In this document: positions 32,820 to 46,676 of the stretch, in pieces
How positions within the stretch are numbered: position 1 is the stretch's first letter
Layout of the letters: each line of letters begins with the position of its first letter
NCBI GenBank assembly: GCA_043228905.1
Contig: JBHGNT010000012.1
Location: forward strand, 7,688,001-7,752,000
Direction of reading: 5' to 3'
Source: Azolla caroliniana
Lineage: Eukaryota > Polypodiophyta
DNA: 64,000 nucleotides
Position numbers and translations under genes: made by a program
Notes under the pieces: generated by a model
Databases searched by the model: none
Told to the model about the DNA's origin: nothing
Seen by the model: the letters and a program-made list of their open reading frames with translations, nothing else

Positions 32820-35800
32820 GAAATGTTTACAACATGATACAGATACACTGCCTTCGAAACGATGATGAATCAGTATCTCTAAACCAGCAATGAATGGTAG
32901 TAGTAACATTTTGTTTCACTTATGGACAATGTGGCTTGGTTTCACATGCATTTTGCTGGTCAGAATTGAAATGTATACCATTTGGGAAATCATTAGCAAG
33001 CTTGTTATGGAAATTGGCCCATGTTTTTTCTTTAACTAGTTAGAAAAGTCGAAGATTGCTTTGTATAACTCTTTTTTTAAATCTTAGCAGGATATTATAC
33101 GAAGCTCTTCTTCCATTTAACTATAGTTGATGTTTTTGAATAGCTCGGAACTTAGGCAGAGCCTTACACTTCAACGTTCAAACTTGGGCAAAAAGATGTT
33201 AAACGCAAGTGTATGCAAAGCAGTCTGTATTTTGTTGCATGTAACTGATCTTTGTAGGCTTACCTATTGGTATAATTTACTTGTTTGTTGAAGCCGTGGA
33301 TGTATATTAATGATATGAAAGTGAAACAAGCAGATGTTATATCAGAATTTGTTGTTTTCATATCTACTTTAAAGGACATTGTGAAGATGTTAATATTTCA
33401 CAAATGCCATTGAACAGTCGATTGCTTGTTTGCACGCACTTTATAATAGAGTATAGGTCATTTGACGTTTTGTGTATCCAAGTGCTTACTGCAATGCGTA
33501 GTTTTGTGCTAATCATGTAAGTATATGAGTAGCTTCACAAGTGATGGGGAGATGAGATCTGTTAACAAGAATGAAAGATGAAGTTATACATAAAAACCTG
33601 CGAAGTGCTTTTAGTGGTTGAGCTTGCCAAGGCCTGCGGATGCTGGAAGAATCTTATTTAAACTTATTCTAATAAGAAATTTATCCAGCTTGTGTGATCG
33701 TCTTATCTGCTCCTTTGTCTGTTGAAATTGATAGGTATGGCCAGAAACTGTTAGCCATTGACTCAATGTCACTCCTTTGCTCTTGTTAGCTGAGGACAGG
33801 AATAATAAGCAGCTATTGCTTATCCAAAAGTCTTGCCTGACGCCTTATGTATTTGCGTCCTTTTAAATAATATACCCTTGTTATTTTTTATGGATCTTCA
33901 TGCAAAATTTACAGATTGACAAAAACATTGCCATTTTTGCTGGTTGCAATGTTGGTACCTTATGCTGGTTATGACATTAGCTTAATCAGTGGCTAAGGTA
34001 TACCTCACTTTTTTCTCCCTGTGTTATGTTTAACAAATAAACTGATCTTACAAATCATTGTTGATCGATAGATGGTAATTAAATCATTGTTGATTGTATC
34101 CTTGTAAAATTTTAATTTTCTTTCTTTCTTTGCTTCTTATTTTGTCAACCTCATTGTCTCATCCCACTTTTGCCCCGATCTTTTCAAAGTTGACTCTTTG
34201 CCAAACTGGTTTGATCTTCAAGCTATTGCATTAGATTGAATGGTGTAGTATGTTCTTAAAAGTTGGTTGAATTACCAGTTTTCTAGTATACACGCAAATA
34301 TGCTATGTTTTTTTAAGAACATTTTGATGAGTGCAAGGATAAGGTCTGTATGTATGATGCTTGTAACAATGTTCGACTTGCAACGTAACTCAAGAGGCAA
34401 TTTGTGAGTAGGAAAGTCTAAGAAACAACTACTTGAAATTCATATTTCTCTTGGATAACATATTTTCAAGATATTTTGTTAGTATGATAAGCTTAGCAAC
34501 CTAAGAAGTTGGTTACATGCCCTTTTCAGGGTGGGGTAAAGTTGCAACTTCATATTGGGGAACATGGTTACAATGAATTTGAGGTCACTATCTGGTGAAT
34601 GTTTCTTGGATAACAAACTAAAATTGTTGAGAGTATATTAGAACTAAAATTTCCAGTCTACATTAGTATGTCAAGAACCTCGAAATTCATATTTATTTCT
34701 AAACAGGGTGTTTACAATGTGAAGGATCTATTGATAGATGATGCTTGTTTATCCCAACCAATGTGGGAGCAAGTATACATGTCCCCCACAAAGAGAAATT
34801 TGGTACAAAATAATGGATTTGGTCCATGATTGGATACCTTTTCCGTCACTAGAGACAATTATTTACAACATTGGAATGTGGGTATTGGCTCCAAACTCTC
34901 TACCAATGAATCAAATTAGAACAAGGGTATACTAGTTGCTTCTTCTTGCTCCATGCATAGCTAAACCATACTCTTGGTGGAAAATTTGCCTAATAATAAT
35001 ATGGCACATTGCTTTGCCATTAAAAGAGAGGTTATTCTTATGGTCTTGCTTACTTGGAGGTTATAGTAGTAGTAGGAATTGTCAACAATTCAGTTTCGGC
35101 TTAACCAATTTGGCCTTGTCCAAACCAAACAGGTTGAGGAACCTTAACCGGTTGGGGAGTTTTCAAACTTGAACCGAACATGTTCCTAAACTACTTTATC
35201 CAAACCGATTAAGCCTTAACCAGGTAAGGAAGCCCAAGCTTGAACCAATGTGAACCACCAAATTGTTCTAAAACAATTTACCGGTTTGGTTTAGGCTTGA
35301 GCTGAGCCGTTGTGGATTCCTAACTAATAGGGATAAGCATCCAACAAAGATACATTGCCTTTGCAAAATGAAAGAAATACAAAATTGGTTAAGGACTTGT
35401 TTAGGTATTACCACAAAAGTAACACTTCTGTGGGAGGGTTAAGACACCTTTGTAGTCATTTTCCAAGGTGTCATTTTGGAAAGAACATTTAGATATTTGG
35501 TGTCCTTCCTAGAGCTATTGCAAAGATGTTGCTAAGACTCTGTAAATGAACCAAAACTCTCTTATTTAAGATTCAACCACTTCAAAAATGTAAGCCCATT
35601 TGCGCTTTCAAGTGATCACGATGCCATCCCAATAAACTAAGGTGAAGATTCGAGGAAATCTTGAAAAATATCATTTGCCATATGTTGAAAAATGATTACT
35701 GCATAGATAAGATTGAAATGCACAATTGTGTACTCAAAAAGTTTTATAATGAGTGTGAAAAGTATTCTATATCTTTTACCAAAGGAAAACTTCAGGTATT

Positions 35801-36503
35801 ATGCATATTATGGGTTGTCATTATGTGGTCATCATTATATGGTCGAGTCATAGGGATAAGTGGCCAAAGTCTTTGGATATAGATAGGTTAAGGAAGGTTA
35901 ACAAAGGTGAAGTTCCATCTTGGCATTAGTGAATGACAATTAGTGAACCCTACTTCATTTTCTGTTTTTTCCCTCTTGCCGATACTCATCATTTTCGTAA
36001 TCAACTTACTTATTGTTATGTTGAATCATAATAATCGGATTAGTTCTTATTCTCTTCCCAGGACGATCCAATCCGGGTGATGGAGGAGAATTGTATTACA
36101 TTCACTCTCTAAAGTTTCCACATAGACAACTCACTCATTCACTCTTTTTTTTTGAGTGTTTTTGGTCACACTCTTTATGTGTGTGAATGGCCTTTGGACA
36201 TCCAAACACCAAGAAGATTCAATGAGCTGAAGAAGTGAAGTGTAAATTGAAAGAACTAACCAAGTAAACTCTCCCATAAAGAAAAGGAAAGTACATGAAG
36301 CACCTCCATCTGTAAATCAGTATTGAAGTCAATGCTTAAGGAATTTCATAGCTTACAACATAATAGACAAAGAAATAGCATTACCATGCAGCATACCATA
36401 AAAGCCTAACAGATGAGATATAAAAGGACATAATCCAGAACAAAATCAGAGGCTTTCCCCACTCTATACATGTCTCTGGTCAGACTTTGGTAATCATTTC
36501 CAC
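32820..36503. other. Helicase 3' untranslated region, then intergenic DNA
   Basis: The first few hundred bases after the stop should be 3' UTR; no single polyadenylation signal stands out. The rest is AT-rich with no supported gene, RNA gene or clear transposon domain. Confidence 0.5.
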
Positions 36504-36785
36504 AAGCTACTTTTCCTTAGAAACATTAGCCATTTGATTGAAGCCCACAAAACATCATAAAGCTACTTTTCCTTGAAAACATTAGTTATTAGATTCAAGC
36601 CCACAGACCATCCACAAGCTACTTTTCCTTTGAAACATTAGATATTTGATTCAAGCCTACAGAACATCCACAAGCTACTTTAACTTGAAATATTAGCTAT
36701 TTGATTCAAGCCTAAAGAACAACCAAAAGAGCTACTTTTCGTTAGAAACATTAGCTATTTGATTCAAGCCCACGGAACAACCTTT
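36504..36785. repeat. Minisatellite of about five ~58-bp units
   Basis: The unit contains CAAGCTACTTTTCCTT, GAAACATTAGCTATTTGATT and CAAGCCCACAGAAC. Units begin near 36504, 36560, 36615, 36670 and 36727 and differ by scattered substitutions. Confidence 0.85.
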
Positions 36786-37009
36786 CCCAACCATTTATGT
36801 GCTAAGTACCAAATTATAAAACAAAGGATGCATAGATAGTAGAATTGGTCCGTAATAGGTATAAAAGTTTAACTCCTCAAGTATGTGAGTGTATTGGGCT
36901 ACAATTGGTGACGTAGTAAGTGAACCTTGTAAAATGTATTTTGTTAATTTTGCACATAGAGTTATTGTTAGTAATGAAATTACTAAGTCCATTTTACATA
37001 TATGTAGAA

Positions 37010-37390
37010 ATGGCCACGGTTTCGGCTCAAACCGAACCAAACCGTTAGTTTCGGTTGATTGGTTCCAAAAAAATAATTAATGGTTTGGTTTGGTTTAGAT
37101 TTTCGATAAACGGTTCGGTTTCAGTTCGGTTTGGTTCTAAAACTCGGGTTTATAGGCTTATAGGTTTGGTTTCAAGGTTTATAGGTTTTTGGTTAACTTT
37201 TTTTTTACCTTAATAGTTTATTAATTTAATGGTTTTTTATTGATTTAATAAATTTAACTTAAATGCTTATTTAATTAAATGTATTTTTGTTTATTTAAAT
37301 ATTTAATTAGTTTGACTTAAATGGTTAGGTTTAAAATTTTTATTAAATGGTTCGATTTGGTTTCAACTTTTCCCTAAACGGTTTGGTTTA
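37010..37390. repeat. Low-complexity CGGTTTGGTTT-rich tract
   Basis: Repeats of GGTTCGGTTTGGTT and variants with AT-rich spacing. No coding signal. Confidence 0.7.
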
Positions 37391-37848
37391 TGTTAGAGCT
37401 TAGCGACTAATGTAAGCATATATGATAAGGATAAAAGATATATAAATAAGAAATGAGAGAGAGAAAGAAGGGTGCTGATCCACCCGATCACCCCCGAGCG
37501 AAGGGATCGAGACAGACTCGAGCCTCGATTGGCATCCCATACCACCGTCGTGGCGTCGGGTCGTACCTGGTGCTGGCGCGCTCGCTACAAGAGTTGACCC
37601 ATCACAATGTCAAAGTCTCAACGTAGTCGATAATGTGTCAAATGAGGGTAGCTAGGCCTCATATTTATAGCCGGACCTAAGGCCCCCAGGCAAGTTCACA
37701 CTTGGTCTAATGGGTTGTCTCAATCCTGAGTATTAAAAGTAATCCTCCCCTTCTTTACACTCTCGTTTAACCCTCACACTTTATCCATGTGTATAGAATA
37801 TTACGGTAAATTCTCACCACGGGATATTATATGGTCATGCCCGTAACA
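37391..37848 (-). repeat. LTR of family B (458 bp), probably solo or truncated
   Basis: TGTTAGAGCTTAGC to CCGTAACA, aligning with 1467-1922. Neighbouring sequence on neither side is element B internal DNA, so this is a solo LTR or the end of a deleted copy. Flanks GTTTA and TACTC do not match, so no target duplication is visible. Orientation is by analogy to the first copy. Confidence 0.75.
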
Positions 37849-38009
37849 TACTCTTGCAATGGAAAGTTAGGGAAGTTAGTTCTACGAGTATTTTCACGTT
37901 CCCATGTGGCATCTTTAATAGATTTATCCATCCATTTAATTTTAAATTCTCGGATTATTTTAGAACACAATTTTTTTTGTTTTAACATCGAGAATTCTTT
38001 CTGGTACAT
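37849..38009 (-). pseudogene. Element E chromodomain
   Basis: The minus frame reads KIKWMDKSIKDATWERENTR then NFPNFPLQ. This is the classic chromodomain end of plant chromovirus integrases (W...EATWE...FP.F). Such domains steer integration to particular chromatin. It is cut at its C-terminal side by the family B LTR. Confidence 0.7.
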
Positions 38010-38087
38010 GTGGTTTAGAAGATAATTCTTCAGAAGTAACCAGAGTTTCAGTTGTAACTATATTGTCACCATAACCTAAAAGTTCTT

Positions 38088-39990
38088 TTAGACAACATAC
38101 ATGAAAAATTTGATGGATTTCAACACCATCATGAAGAGTGAGACGATAGGCTGATGAACCAATGCATTTGAGGATTGTAAAAGGTCCACAAAACCATACA
38201 TCAATATAAAAGGACTATATCTCGTCGATGTATGTTTGGAGCTGTTATAAGCAAACTCCAAAATTGGGAGATAACGTTCCCATTTTGTTGGTTTTGCACC
38301 AACGTATGCTCGAAGCATGTCCTCAAGAATTTGATTTACTCGTTCTGTCTGTCCATCAGATTGAGGACGATCTGTGGAGCTCATGCTCAATGTAGTTTCT
38401 AACTTCTTAAAGACTTGCGTCCAGAAGTCGCTAGTAAACTTTGGATCTCGATCACTCACGATATCCATCGGTAACCCATAAAAACGAAATAACTCGTCAA
38501 CGAATTGGTAAGCCAATTTAGGAGCTGTTATCGTGGTTTTAATAGCCATAAATCTGGCTATTTTAGTTAGTCGATCAACCACAACCCAGATGGAATCAGG
38601 GCCTTTTTGGGTGCGAGGAAGGCTAACAATAAAATCCATGTATATACTTTCCCACTTATTATTGGGAATATCCAAGGGATGTAAAAGTCCAACGGTTTTA
38701 AGTCGTTCCGCTTTGTTAACTTGACACTGGTCATATTTTGTCTCATAGTAATGTATGTCAGGACGCATCGTAGGCCAATAGAATTGAGTGGAGATGACAA
38801 CGAGTGTGCGATGTATTCCAGGGTGCCCTATTGAGGGTGCATCATGACGTTAAAAAAGAATTCTCTTTTTGACCTCAGGCAAATCTGGAACACAAACCTT
38901 CCCATTACGGTAGAGTAGACCGTTAGCAATGTGGAAGGATTCCTTCGAGGATGTGGTGGTGTTTGTTCCAAACTCAACTCTTGCCCAATATTTCGCAAAA
39001 TAACTGTCATCAAGATACTTTCCTCGAAGGTGATAATAAAGATATGATGTTATTTCAATGAAGCTAAGCATGTTAACTTCACGGATGCAACTTAGTGCAT
39101 CAACGACAATGTTCATGGAACCTTTATGATATTGTATAGAAAAATCAAAGTCCTGGATGACATCTGCCCATCATGCCTTACGATCTTTCTGGTCTTGTTG
39201 GTCACAAAAATATTTCAAGCACTCGTGGAAATCTCATTTTGAGATCTTCGCGTAAAACTATTTGTCACGCAATGTTTGTAAAACAAAGCAAACATGTTCT
39301 TTTAATGTACGTCTATAAACTAGAATATCATCCAAGAAAATAACGGCAAAATTTCCAAGTTGTTCACGGAAAATGTCATTCATTTCTTGTTGAAATGTGG
39401 CCAGAGCATTGGTCAAACCAAAAGGCATAACCAAAAACTCATAATGGTCATAACGCGTACGAAATGCAATTTTAGGAACATCTTCCTCACTTATATGAAT
39501 TTGATGGTAGCCTGTATGGAGATCAAGTTTCGTAAAATACCGAGCTCCCTAGAGATGGTGAATTAGATCATCAGCCTGGGGCAATGAATATGAATTCTTG
39601 ATCGTCACTTTATACAACTGTCGGTAATTAATACACATAGATTTACTATAACGTATATAACCCATTCGTAAATAGTCCTTGAGTTGCTTAGATACCTCAT
39701 CACCTTCGGATCAACTTAAGCGATAAGGAGGTATACTTATTGGTGCAACACCAGGTACAATATCTATACGATGGTCTATATTATGTTTAGGAGGTAACCC
39801 ATGTGGTAGTTCACTTGGAAAAACATCATGAAAATAATTCAAGATTTTATCGAGTTGTTGTTCAAACTATGATAATTGACCCGAGACATTATCAATACTA
39901 TAGACGTGAATGTTCGGATCAAGTACACAATAAAATAAATAAGAACAAGACAACTCAGATATAGATGGAGAGGAGCAATCGAAAGAGATT
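38088..39990 (-). pseudogene. Element E integrase, RNase H and reverse transcriptase
   Basis: 38768-38088 encodes the integrase core: IYMDFIVSLP, IVSDRDPKFTSDFW and DGQTERVNQILEDMLR give the D, D, E residues, with YDQCQVNK from the zinc region. 39116-38850 holds NIVVDALSCIREV, the RNase H-integrase linker (DALSR type). RT lies at about 39300-39700, with FLDDILVY near 39320-39345 as catalytic box and the GLTNA-type motif just upstream. Several stops and frame changes break the frame. It would have copied and inserted a Ty3/gypsy chromovirus. Confidence 0.8.
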
Positions 39991-39992
39991 GT

Positions 39993-40330
39993 TTATTTAC
40001 ACATTGAATAAAATGAGTACAAAATAGATAAAGAAGAGTTTTTATTAAAAAACCAGGGATAACCCAGTATTACATCAGTGGTACAAAGATTCATTACATG
40101 GAAGTCTACTTCCTCTATATAAGCATCAATAGAAATTCCTAATGAATCAATCGCCCCGTTGATGTATTGTACTCTTCCATCAACCATGTGCACCTTATAG
40201 GTGTGATCACTTACAGTGGATTGGATTCCCCATATCTGAACCAAACAATCATTCACAAACTTGTGTGAGCTTCCCGAATCAAATAAAATTGTATGGGAGA
40301 TCCATTGATATACCCGTTTGCACGTAGTAA
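39993..40330 (-). pseudogene. Element E protease region
   Basis: ILFDSGSSHKFVNDCLV carries the Asp-Ser-Gly active site (split between two frames at about 40256-40290). DVILGYPWFFNKN is the C-terminal beta-strand block. A retropepsin of a Ty3/gypsy element, no longer intact. Confidence 0.75.
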
Positions 40331-40578
40331 ATCATTGGGTCCCAATACATAGTGAGGGAAAGAACATTTACAATTACTTAAATGACGTGTATAGACTTGA
40401 AGGACATTAGGAATCTGACCTTTACGGTCTACAACTTTTGTTTTGTTGATCTTTCCATTGGAGCTTTCGACATTGCTCTTTTGTATGTCGCTTACAATCG
40501 TGATCCATGAATTCGTTGGGTGTCTTGCGTTTCCCAACGAATTGCGACTGCTTAGTCCTAGACGCGTCGTTGGGTTTG

Positions 40579-41267
40579 TTATGGTGCTTCTTCGAAGTGT
40601 GTTGATAGCAGAACTATTTCAATGGACTCTTCGAAGGATTTGGGAGGGCATTGACAGTCCGAATTGGGGAGGGCATTGACAAAACAAGGTATCAACCAAT
40701 TGTCCCCTTTTAGACCCAAATTTTGGATTTGGGTTCTAGCATGGTGAACATAGTCTTCTAGCGAGGAAAACTTCCTGCTAGAGAGGTTCATTAAAGCTTG
40801 TGCTGGGTCGGTTCGAGATGGAGGTTGCAGAAATTGGCCCTTGAAAACTGTGACAAATTATATCCAGATATTGAGCAATTTCCCTAAAGTGCGGAGCCCA
40901 CGCCACCAAGCGGCGGCCTTACCCCCTAGTTCTTAGCCGACATATGCAATCTTCATACTATCTGGTCTGGGATAGAGCTCAACATGAGACTCCCATTGGC
41001 CCAACCACGTGCAATTGCTTCTTCGGTTCTTTCCTTGTTTTCTCTCGTAAATGACTTTACGACAAATGATGTTCACCCTAGCGCTCATCGTAATGACACG
41101 TGTCTCGAGAGCACTATGAGATTGTTGAAGTTCAAACATCTTATGCACGGTTGAATTAAGGAAATTTTGTATTTGTATCAAATACGACTCAATGGGGATT
41201 GGCCCAGGAGGATTTCCTTGAATTCCTTTCGCTTGAGCGGATGACATGGAGTCGTTATTATGAGCCA
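40579..41267 (-). pseudogene. Element E gag
   Basis: It starts MAHNNDSMSSAQAKGIQGN at 41267. A coiled stretch follows (MFELQQSHSALETRV), then after a frame change the capsid-type GKAAAWWRGLR block and MNLSSRKFSSLEDYVHHART. Stops and shifts make it non-functional. The order gag-PR-RT-INT on the minus strand is collinear with 40330-37850. Confidence 0.65.
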
Positions 41268-41359
41268 TTGAATGATAATTTCTGGCAAAGAAATAACATA
41301 AGGTCAGACAAATAGTCATAACATTATGTTGTGATGTGAACATATCATGGGCAACCATT

Positions 41360-44240
41360 AATCGATATCATGATCTCACGTCAATACCCCTCTGGACGTA
41401 TGAGATGAGGTTCAAGATCAGGTTACTATGGTAACACAAAGATGTTTTAAAAACCATGGAGGTGACAAATGAATGTCTTTCCTTGATCTCTATATCAATT
41501 TTTTCATGGAGGCTCCCCAAGGCTCAACCATGTATCTTCGTGTCATGAATATGTTAACTTTATACACGAAACAATGTTAATAATAAACTATGTCTCTGTG
41601 CCCACCCATATGGTTTCGGCTCTTTAAGTCCTATTACGAGGACCCCGAAGTGCACTTAGACCTAAAGTCTAAACATGTTTTATAGTCATATGTATCAACA
41701 ATGTTGTATGGTCTTGGTCATATTTAAACTCGAGACCTCGAGAACAAATGCATTAAACACTTGAGTTAACCAATTAGTTTGCTCCTTTTGAATGTTTAAT
41801 GTTTTATGCGTATAAGAGATATGCAAAGGCATTTGCCCATATATGTTTTTTTAAAAGAAAACATATATGTCAAGAGTCCTTATTTCCCCTTGGTTTTACT
41901 ACAAAACTTTGTTGGTACGTTACCTAACCTCAAGTCTCATCATTACGATGACATACCCCAAAGTGCAACCTAATGGTCAAGCTAGACGAGCCCTCTTTTC
42001 GTAGTAAGCCCATGTGGTCCATCACATGGTTACATCATTACGAATGCCCTTCGATTATTGATCCAAAATTCCTTTCACTTGTAACTTTTCATGGGGGACT
42101 CCGATTATTGATCCAAAATTTTCATTGTAAACCCCATGTTATTTCCTAGATACTTGCATGAAGAATAACCAAATGTTTTGAAACGAACATCGTCTCTTGC
42201 AAATTTACATGATTTCATGCATAGATTGACACTTCGTGATCCAATTCTCAATTGAGATGAGCCCTAGAGATCCTTGTTTAGTCACAAATCACATGAAACC
42301 CAATGGAAATCTTATTAAAATATCCATAACTTTTCAAGATAATTACAATCATTCACAATAATCCCAAGGGCATACTACATGATTCAATGAAGGTAGAATA
42401 TCCTCAACTTCGTTTGAATAGGAATTAAGTGAGGAGAGATGGGGAAAAAATGGTATAAGTGTCAGTAGGAGATTGTTGAGTTTCAATATAGCAAGTCTAC
42501 TAGTGACGACCACATTGCCTTTTATCGTTGTAAGTCTCCCACAAGCCTTCTTGTTTCATTATCTTGTGATAATTCGTTTAATGATGAAGCATGGACATCT
42601 TTCTCAAAATGGCCACGATCCTTGACAATGAACGCTCCGTCTCCTTTTGTAGATCTCAAATGGGCCCTTACCAAAATAGTAACTTTCGTTTTGTAGCACA
42701 TGACCTTGATACTGGACTGTTGCAAAATGTAAATCTTTTTATTTTACTATAACCTCATCCATATATTCTGTGTACTACAAATCACCTTCCTCCCTTTTGT
42801 TAGTGCTAGCAAGATTCAAACCATATACCTTTTCATTTCTTGAGTTAGCTCTTGTTACACAAGTTATATCTTTTTTTTGTTACTTCTTCAACCGTAACCT
42901 TAACCTATAATAAAGGATTTTTGTCCATTGCACACACCATGTCATAACAACATAATAGAAAAGGATTCATTATATTTTCTTTCGATTTCTCAATAATATT
43001 TTGGTATTTACAAAGTCTAGCATTAAAATATCCCATAATCAACTCTTTACCAAGCTTCTTAGAAAAAGGTATAGCTTGACACAAGTCTATGAAAGGATCA
43101 TCATGCTCCAAATCTACTATAGTAATTTGAAAAGATCATCATGGTGTTGCTCACAATCCTCAATTCCAAAGAAACTTGTACCTTTTAGAGACACCCTACT
43201 TCTATCTAAATGATATCTCCTTTGTGTTCATATTCAACTTTTCAAACAATAGTTCTACAAGATGTTCCTTATGACCTTTTTCTATCAACCTTGTGTGCGA
43301 CATATACAATAACATTTCACATACCAAAGTGATTATCAAATAATTTTGCAAGATTATCTACAAGGGAAAATGCATTCTTCGAGTCATCCTCTTGCATGCC
43401 TCAAATAACAACATTATTATTGCTATTTTGTAATTTCATAATCCTCTTTTGCATCTAGGACATTTGTAATGTTAGACTTCATTGTTGGATGTGTGTATGC
43501 CATGGATTTTGATGTTTCTCTTAGGAGAGAAACTTCCACTTTGTCATGGTTAGGTCTTTCTTTTCTTTCAACATTCACCTTCTGTAACATCTCTTTTCTA
43601 ATTTTAGGCTTGGCAGTTTTATTTCTATTCAAGCATTTGGTTATCTTGCATTTGAAGACTTGTGTTTTTCATTGCATGTAGTTCCTCCCTCAACCATTTC
43701 ATCTCTATATTTTATATCACCATTGCATGTTGAAGAGTTAATTCTCTTTCTTTACAAGCATATATTTCACTCTGCATAGTCATAATTGTTTCTTGCAAAG
43801 ATATACACATAGTTGCCATTTTCTCATGAATGGATAGATTATACACATATTTATTTGGGCTTTTTATCACATCATGAATAGTTTTTCTCCCATTGGCATA
43901 TTTATGACTAATGAATAGAAAACTCAAGTAGAATGCACCATGTAGTCATTGAGTTGGTTATAAATTTAACCTTGAGTTCTTGGAAATGTCGAGTAGTGAG
44001 GGCAATGGAGAAATTTGATCGTATATTTTTACCACCATAATGGAACACATTCTCTGAAAACACATTTAAAAGCACTTTGAAAGAGCTTTCCAAAGCACTA
44101 AAGAACTTCAAAAATGGTGGACTAAACATAAAACAAGTGAAATTAGTGAAAGAAAGAAAGAAAGATATATTAACGTCTTCTAAGACCAAATTTGGTCCAT
44201 GAGACAATTAGTTACAACAAAATGGGATGTTTACCCAATC

Positions 44241-44242
<2 letters not shown>
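41360..44242. other. AT-rich stretch without a supported gene
   Basis: It may hold element E's leader or LTR and older debris. Short Lys/Glu-rich minus-strand frames at 43423-43927 have no motif I recognise. Confidence 0.45.

Positions 44243-44306
<64 letters not shown>
44243..44306. repeat. GA microsatellite (about 32 units)
   Basis: Uninterrupted GA run, ending AGATAGATTATATT. It lies beyond the 3' end of the LINE coding region. Confidence 0.95.
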
Positions 44307-44310
<4 letters not shown>

Positions 44311-44366
44311 TTATATTATCGTTTTCGGAGGTCAAATATGGCCTATGAGACCAAAAATATTACATT

Positions 44367-46213
44367 TCACGTGATATGTGTGAAAGTGAGTAGTGACTCT
44401 CGATGTTCAAGAGCTTTACCAATGAATGTTGCAATCGAGAGTGCACATTGTAGTTGTGAGAGGAATTCATGCAAAGATTGGGCTCGATCGAAGAGATGTG
44501 GAAAGCATGGTCGAATATGATCAAAGGCAGAGCATTGTATCAAAGTGTGATACTCAGACTCGCGAACTTGTTTAGGGCAAAGTGTGCATAGCCGACCACT
44601 CTCATCACTTGTGCCCCAATGCCATGTTTCACATCGCAATGCATGTGAGCTAAGTCGCATGGAAGCAATGGTTCGAATGGCAGATAACGGTATGGGCTCT
44701 AACATGTATGGATGTGTATGATTTCCCCGTTCCGCAAAGAATATGGTTTTGTAGTTAGGTGCAACATGTGTAGTATAATGTGTGAAGCGTGAGCCTCCAC
44801 ATTTGTCCCATGTCATGATACATTGGCGTTTCAAAAATGCCTCATTTACAGAGGAATCTAATGATGCATCATGAAGCAAGTGTCTCACATCCCATCTACC
44901 AAACCATTTTTCTATATCTTGCATCCAACTGGAACACAAAATTTTGCTTTTATGCGTCTTTTGGATCTTTTTGCTTGCTTCCCACGCAATTCTAGGAAGT
45001 CGATGTGAGGGACTTTTTTGAACCTTAAGAATGTATTCAACAACCCTTTCCATGGCCATGATCTCAATGGGAAGCGATCCCGTCTCAAGGAGGAGAAGGG
45101 TGTAGGGCGTTTGTTTCTTAACTTGTAGAAACTTGGTAAGAAAATGCTTTTGGACATTTTCAAACTCTTTCCACATAGATTTAGGGATGCTACTGCCCCA
45201 TACTTCCACCCCATAGAGAAGAACCGGTGTCACCAAAGTGTCGAAAAGATATTTCTTGAGGACCCAACACTTAATATCTCCAAGATTGCATGTGTTCTCA
45301 AATACATAGTATGCTTGCTTACCCGCCTCTAAGCGGCGTGTAGCACATTCATTCTATCTATGATTTGAAGGAACTTCAAGGCCAAGATATTTGAAGCTTT
45401 CCACACATTCAAGTGGCTCATTGTTGTACATAATGCATGGTTTATCTCTTTTTTGGCTCTTTACAAGCATAATCTTTGTTTTAGAGCTATTGACACTTAA
45501 TTTAGTATGCATGCAAATTTTTTCCAATGCCTTCATAAGCTTTTGTGCATCTCCTTAAGTATTTGCAAAAAGCACTACATCATCTGCATATAGCAAAAGC
45601 ATAATCACAACATTCCCAATGACAACTTCTTCAACACGTTCTTCCTTTGCAATCTTGGTAACCATTTCTTCCAATTCATCAATACATAGACCAAATAGTG
45701 TTGGTGAGAGTGGGCATCCTTTCTTAACACCAATAGTGCTTTTGAAAAAATTTGAAAGTTTATCTCTCATGCGCACACAACATATAACCTTCTCATAAAT
45801 TCGGGAAATTGCAAGCATATATTCACTTGGCACCTCAAGTTCTTCCATTCGCCTCCAAAGATGCTCGCGAGGTACCATATCAAAAGCTTTCTTGAAGTCT
45901 ACAAAGCAACAATATAAACCTTTACCTCTAAGGTGACTTTCCTCCATTAATACTCGAAGGGTGATAAGGTGATCAATGGTGCTATGGTGTTTTCGAAAGC
46001 CAGCTTGTCCATAAGCTCTCTTACCACTTTTTTCAGCCCATACACTTATCTTTGATTCCATTATACATCCAAATAGTTTTGCCATTAATGAGCCAACCAT
46101 GATGGTTCGATAGTTGTTTACATTATTTATATCTCCACCTTTATGTAAAGGTTTGATCCAATTTGTAGTCCAATCATACGGCATACCATGTTGCAATGCA
46201 TCATTAAACATAT
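44367..46213 (-). pseudogene. LINE (non-LTR retrotransposon) RT and C-terminal domain
   Basis: From the right: NDALQHGMPYDWTTNWIKPL and NNYRTIMVGSLMAKLF open the RT; YCCFVDFKKAFDMVPREHLW, GVKKGCPLSPTLFGLCIDEL and LLLYADDVVLFA follow, YADD being the catalytic box. Then VNSSKTKIML and FKYLGLEV. The third piece (45236-44367) begins VTPVLLYGVEVWG and ends in a zinc-binding region LCTLCPKQVRESEYHTLIQC. A stop (TAA near 45555) and a frame change near 45300 divide it into three frames. The endonuclease is absent: the 5' side is cut at the junction with the gag fragment at 46214. It would have reverse-transcribed by target priming. Confidence 0.85.
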
Positions 46214-46676
46214 CCCGGTGTGGGGATCCCGTAGGACCGGACTTCCTTACCCCCACTGACCTTGCCGGAAGGTCCGATTTGGTTCGTGGCCGCTTCGCCG
46301 GCCTGATACCTCCTTCGTAGCCCTTGCCTTCGTCACCTCGCCGCCACCGTCAGTATCTTGGTCTTACGTCAACTGCGTTGCCAACTGCCGAAGTCTCTAG
46401 AACCGGTGTGAAGGATCCTCCGTAGACCGCCCTTCCATAGCCCTTGCCTTCGTCACCTCGCCGCCACCGTCAGTATCTTGGTCTTACGTCAACCGCGTTG
46501 CCGACTACCGAAGTCTCTGAACCGGTGTGAAGGATCCTCCGTAGACCGCCCTTCCGTAGCCCTTGCCTTCGTCAGCTCGCCGCCACCGTCAGTATCTTGG
46601 TCTTACGTCGACCGCGTTGCCGACTGCCGAAGTCTCTAGAACCGGTGTGAAGGATCCTCCGTGGCCCGCTGTTTTG
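46214..46676. repeat. Three ~120-bp tandem units in a family D/F element
   Basis: Units begin near 46317, 46437 and 46557. Each contains CCCTTGCCTTCGTCACCTCG, CAGTATCTTGGTCTTACGTC and GGTGTGAAGGATCCTCCG. They form the left end of the gag-bearing fragment next to the LINE. Confidence 0.88.

Noticed and set aside
34720-35170. Short frames that might be a gene fragment
   Set aside because: No domain, low complexity, and no splice structure.
37391-37848. Solo LTR with proven target duplication
   Set aside because: Flanking bases GTTTA and TACTC do not match, so only an LTR copy is claimed.
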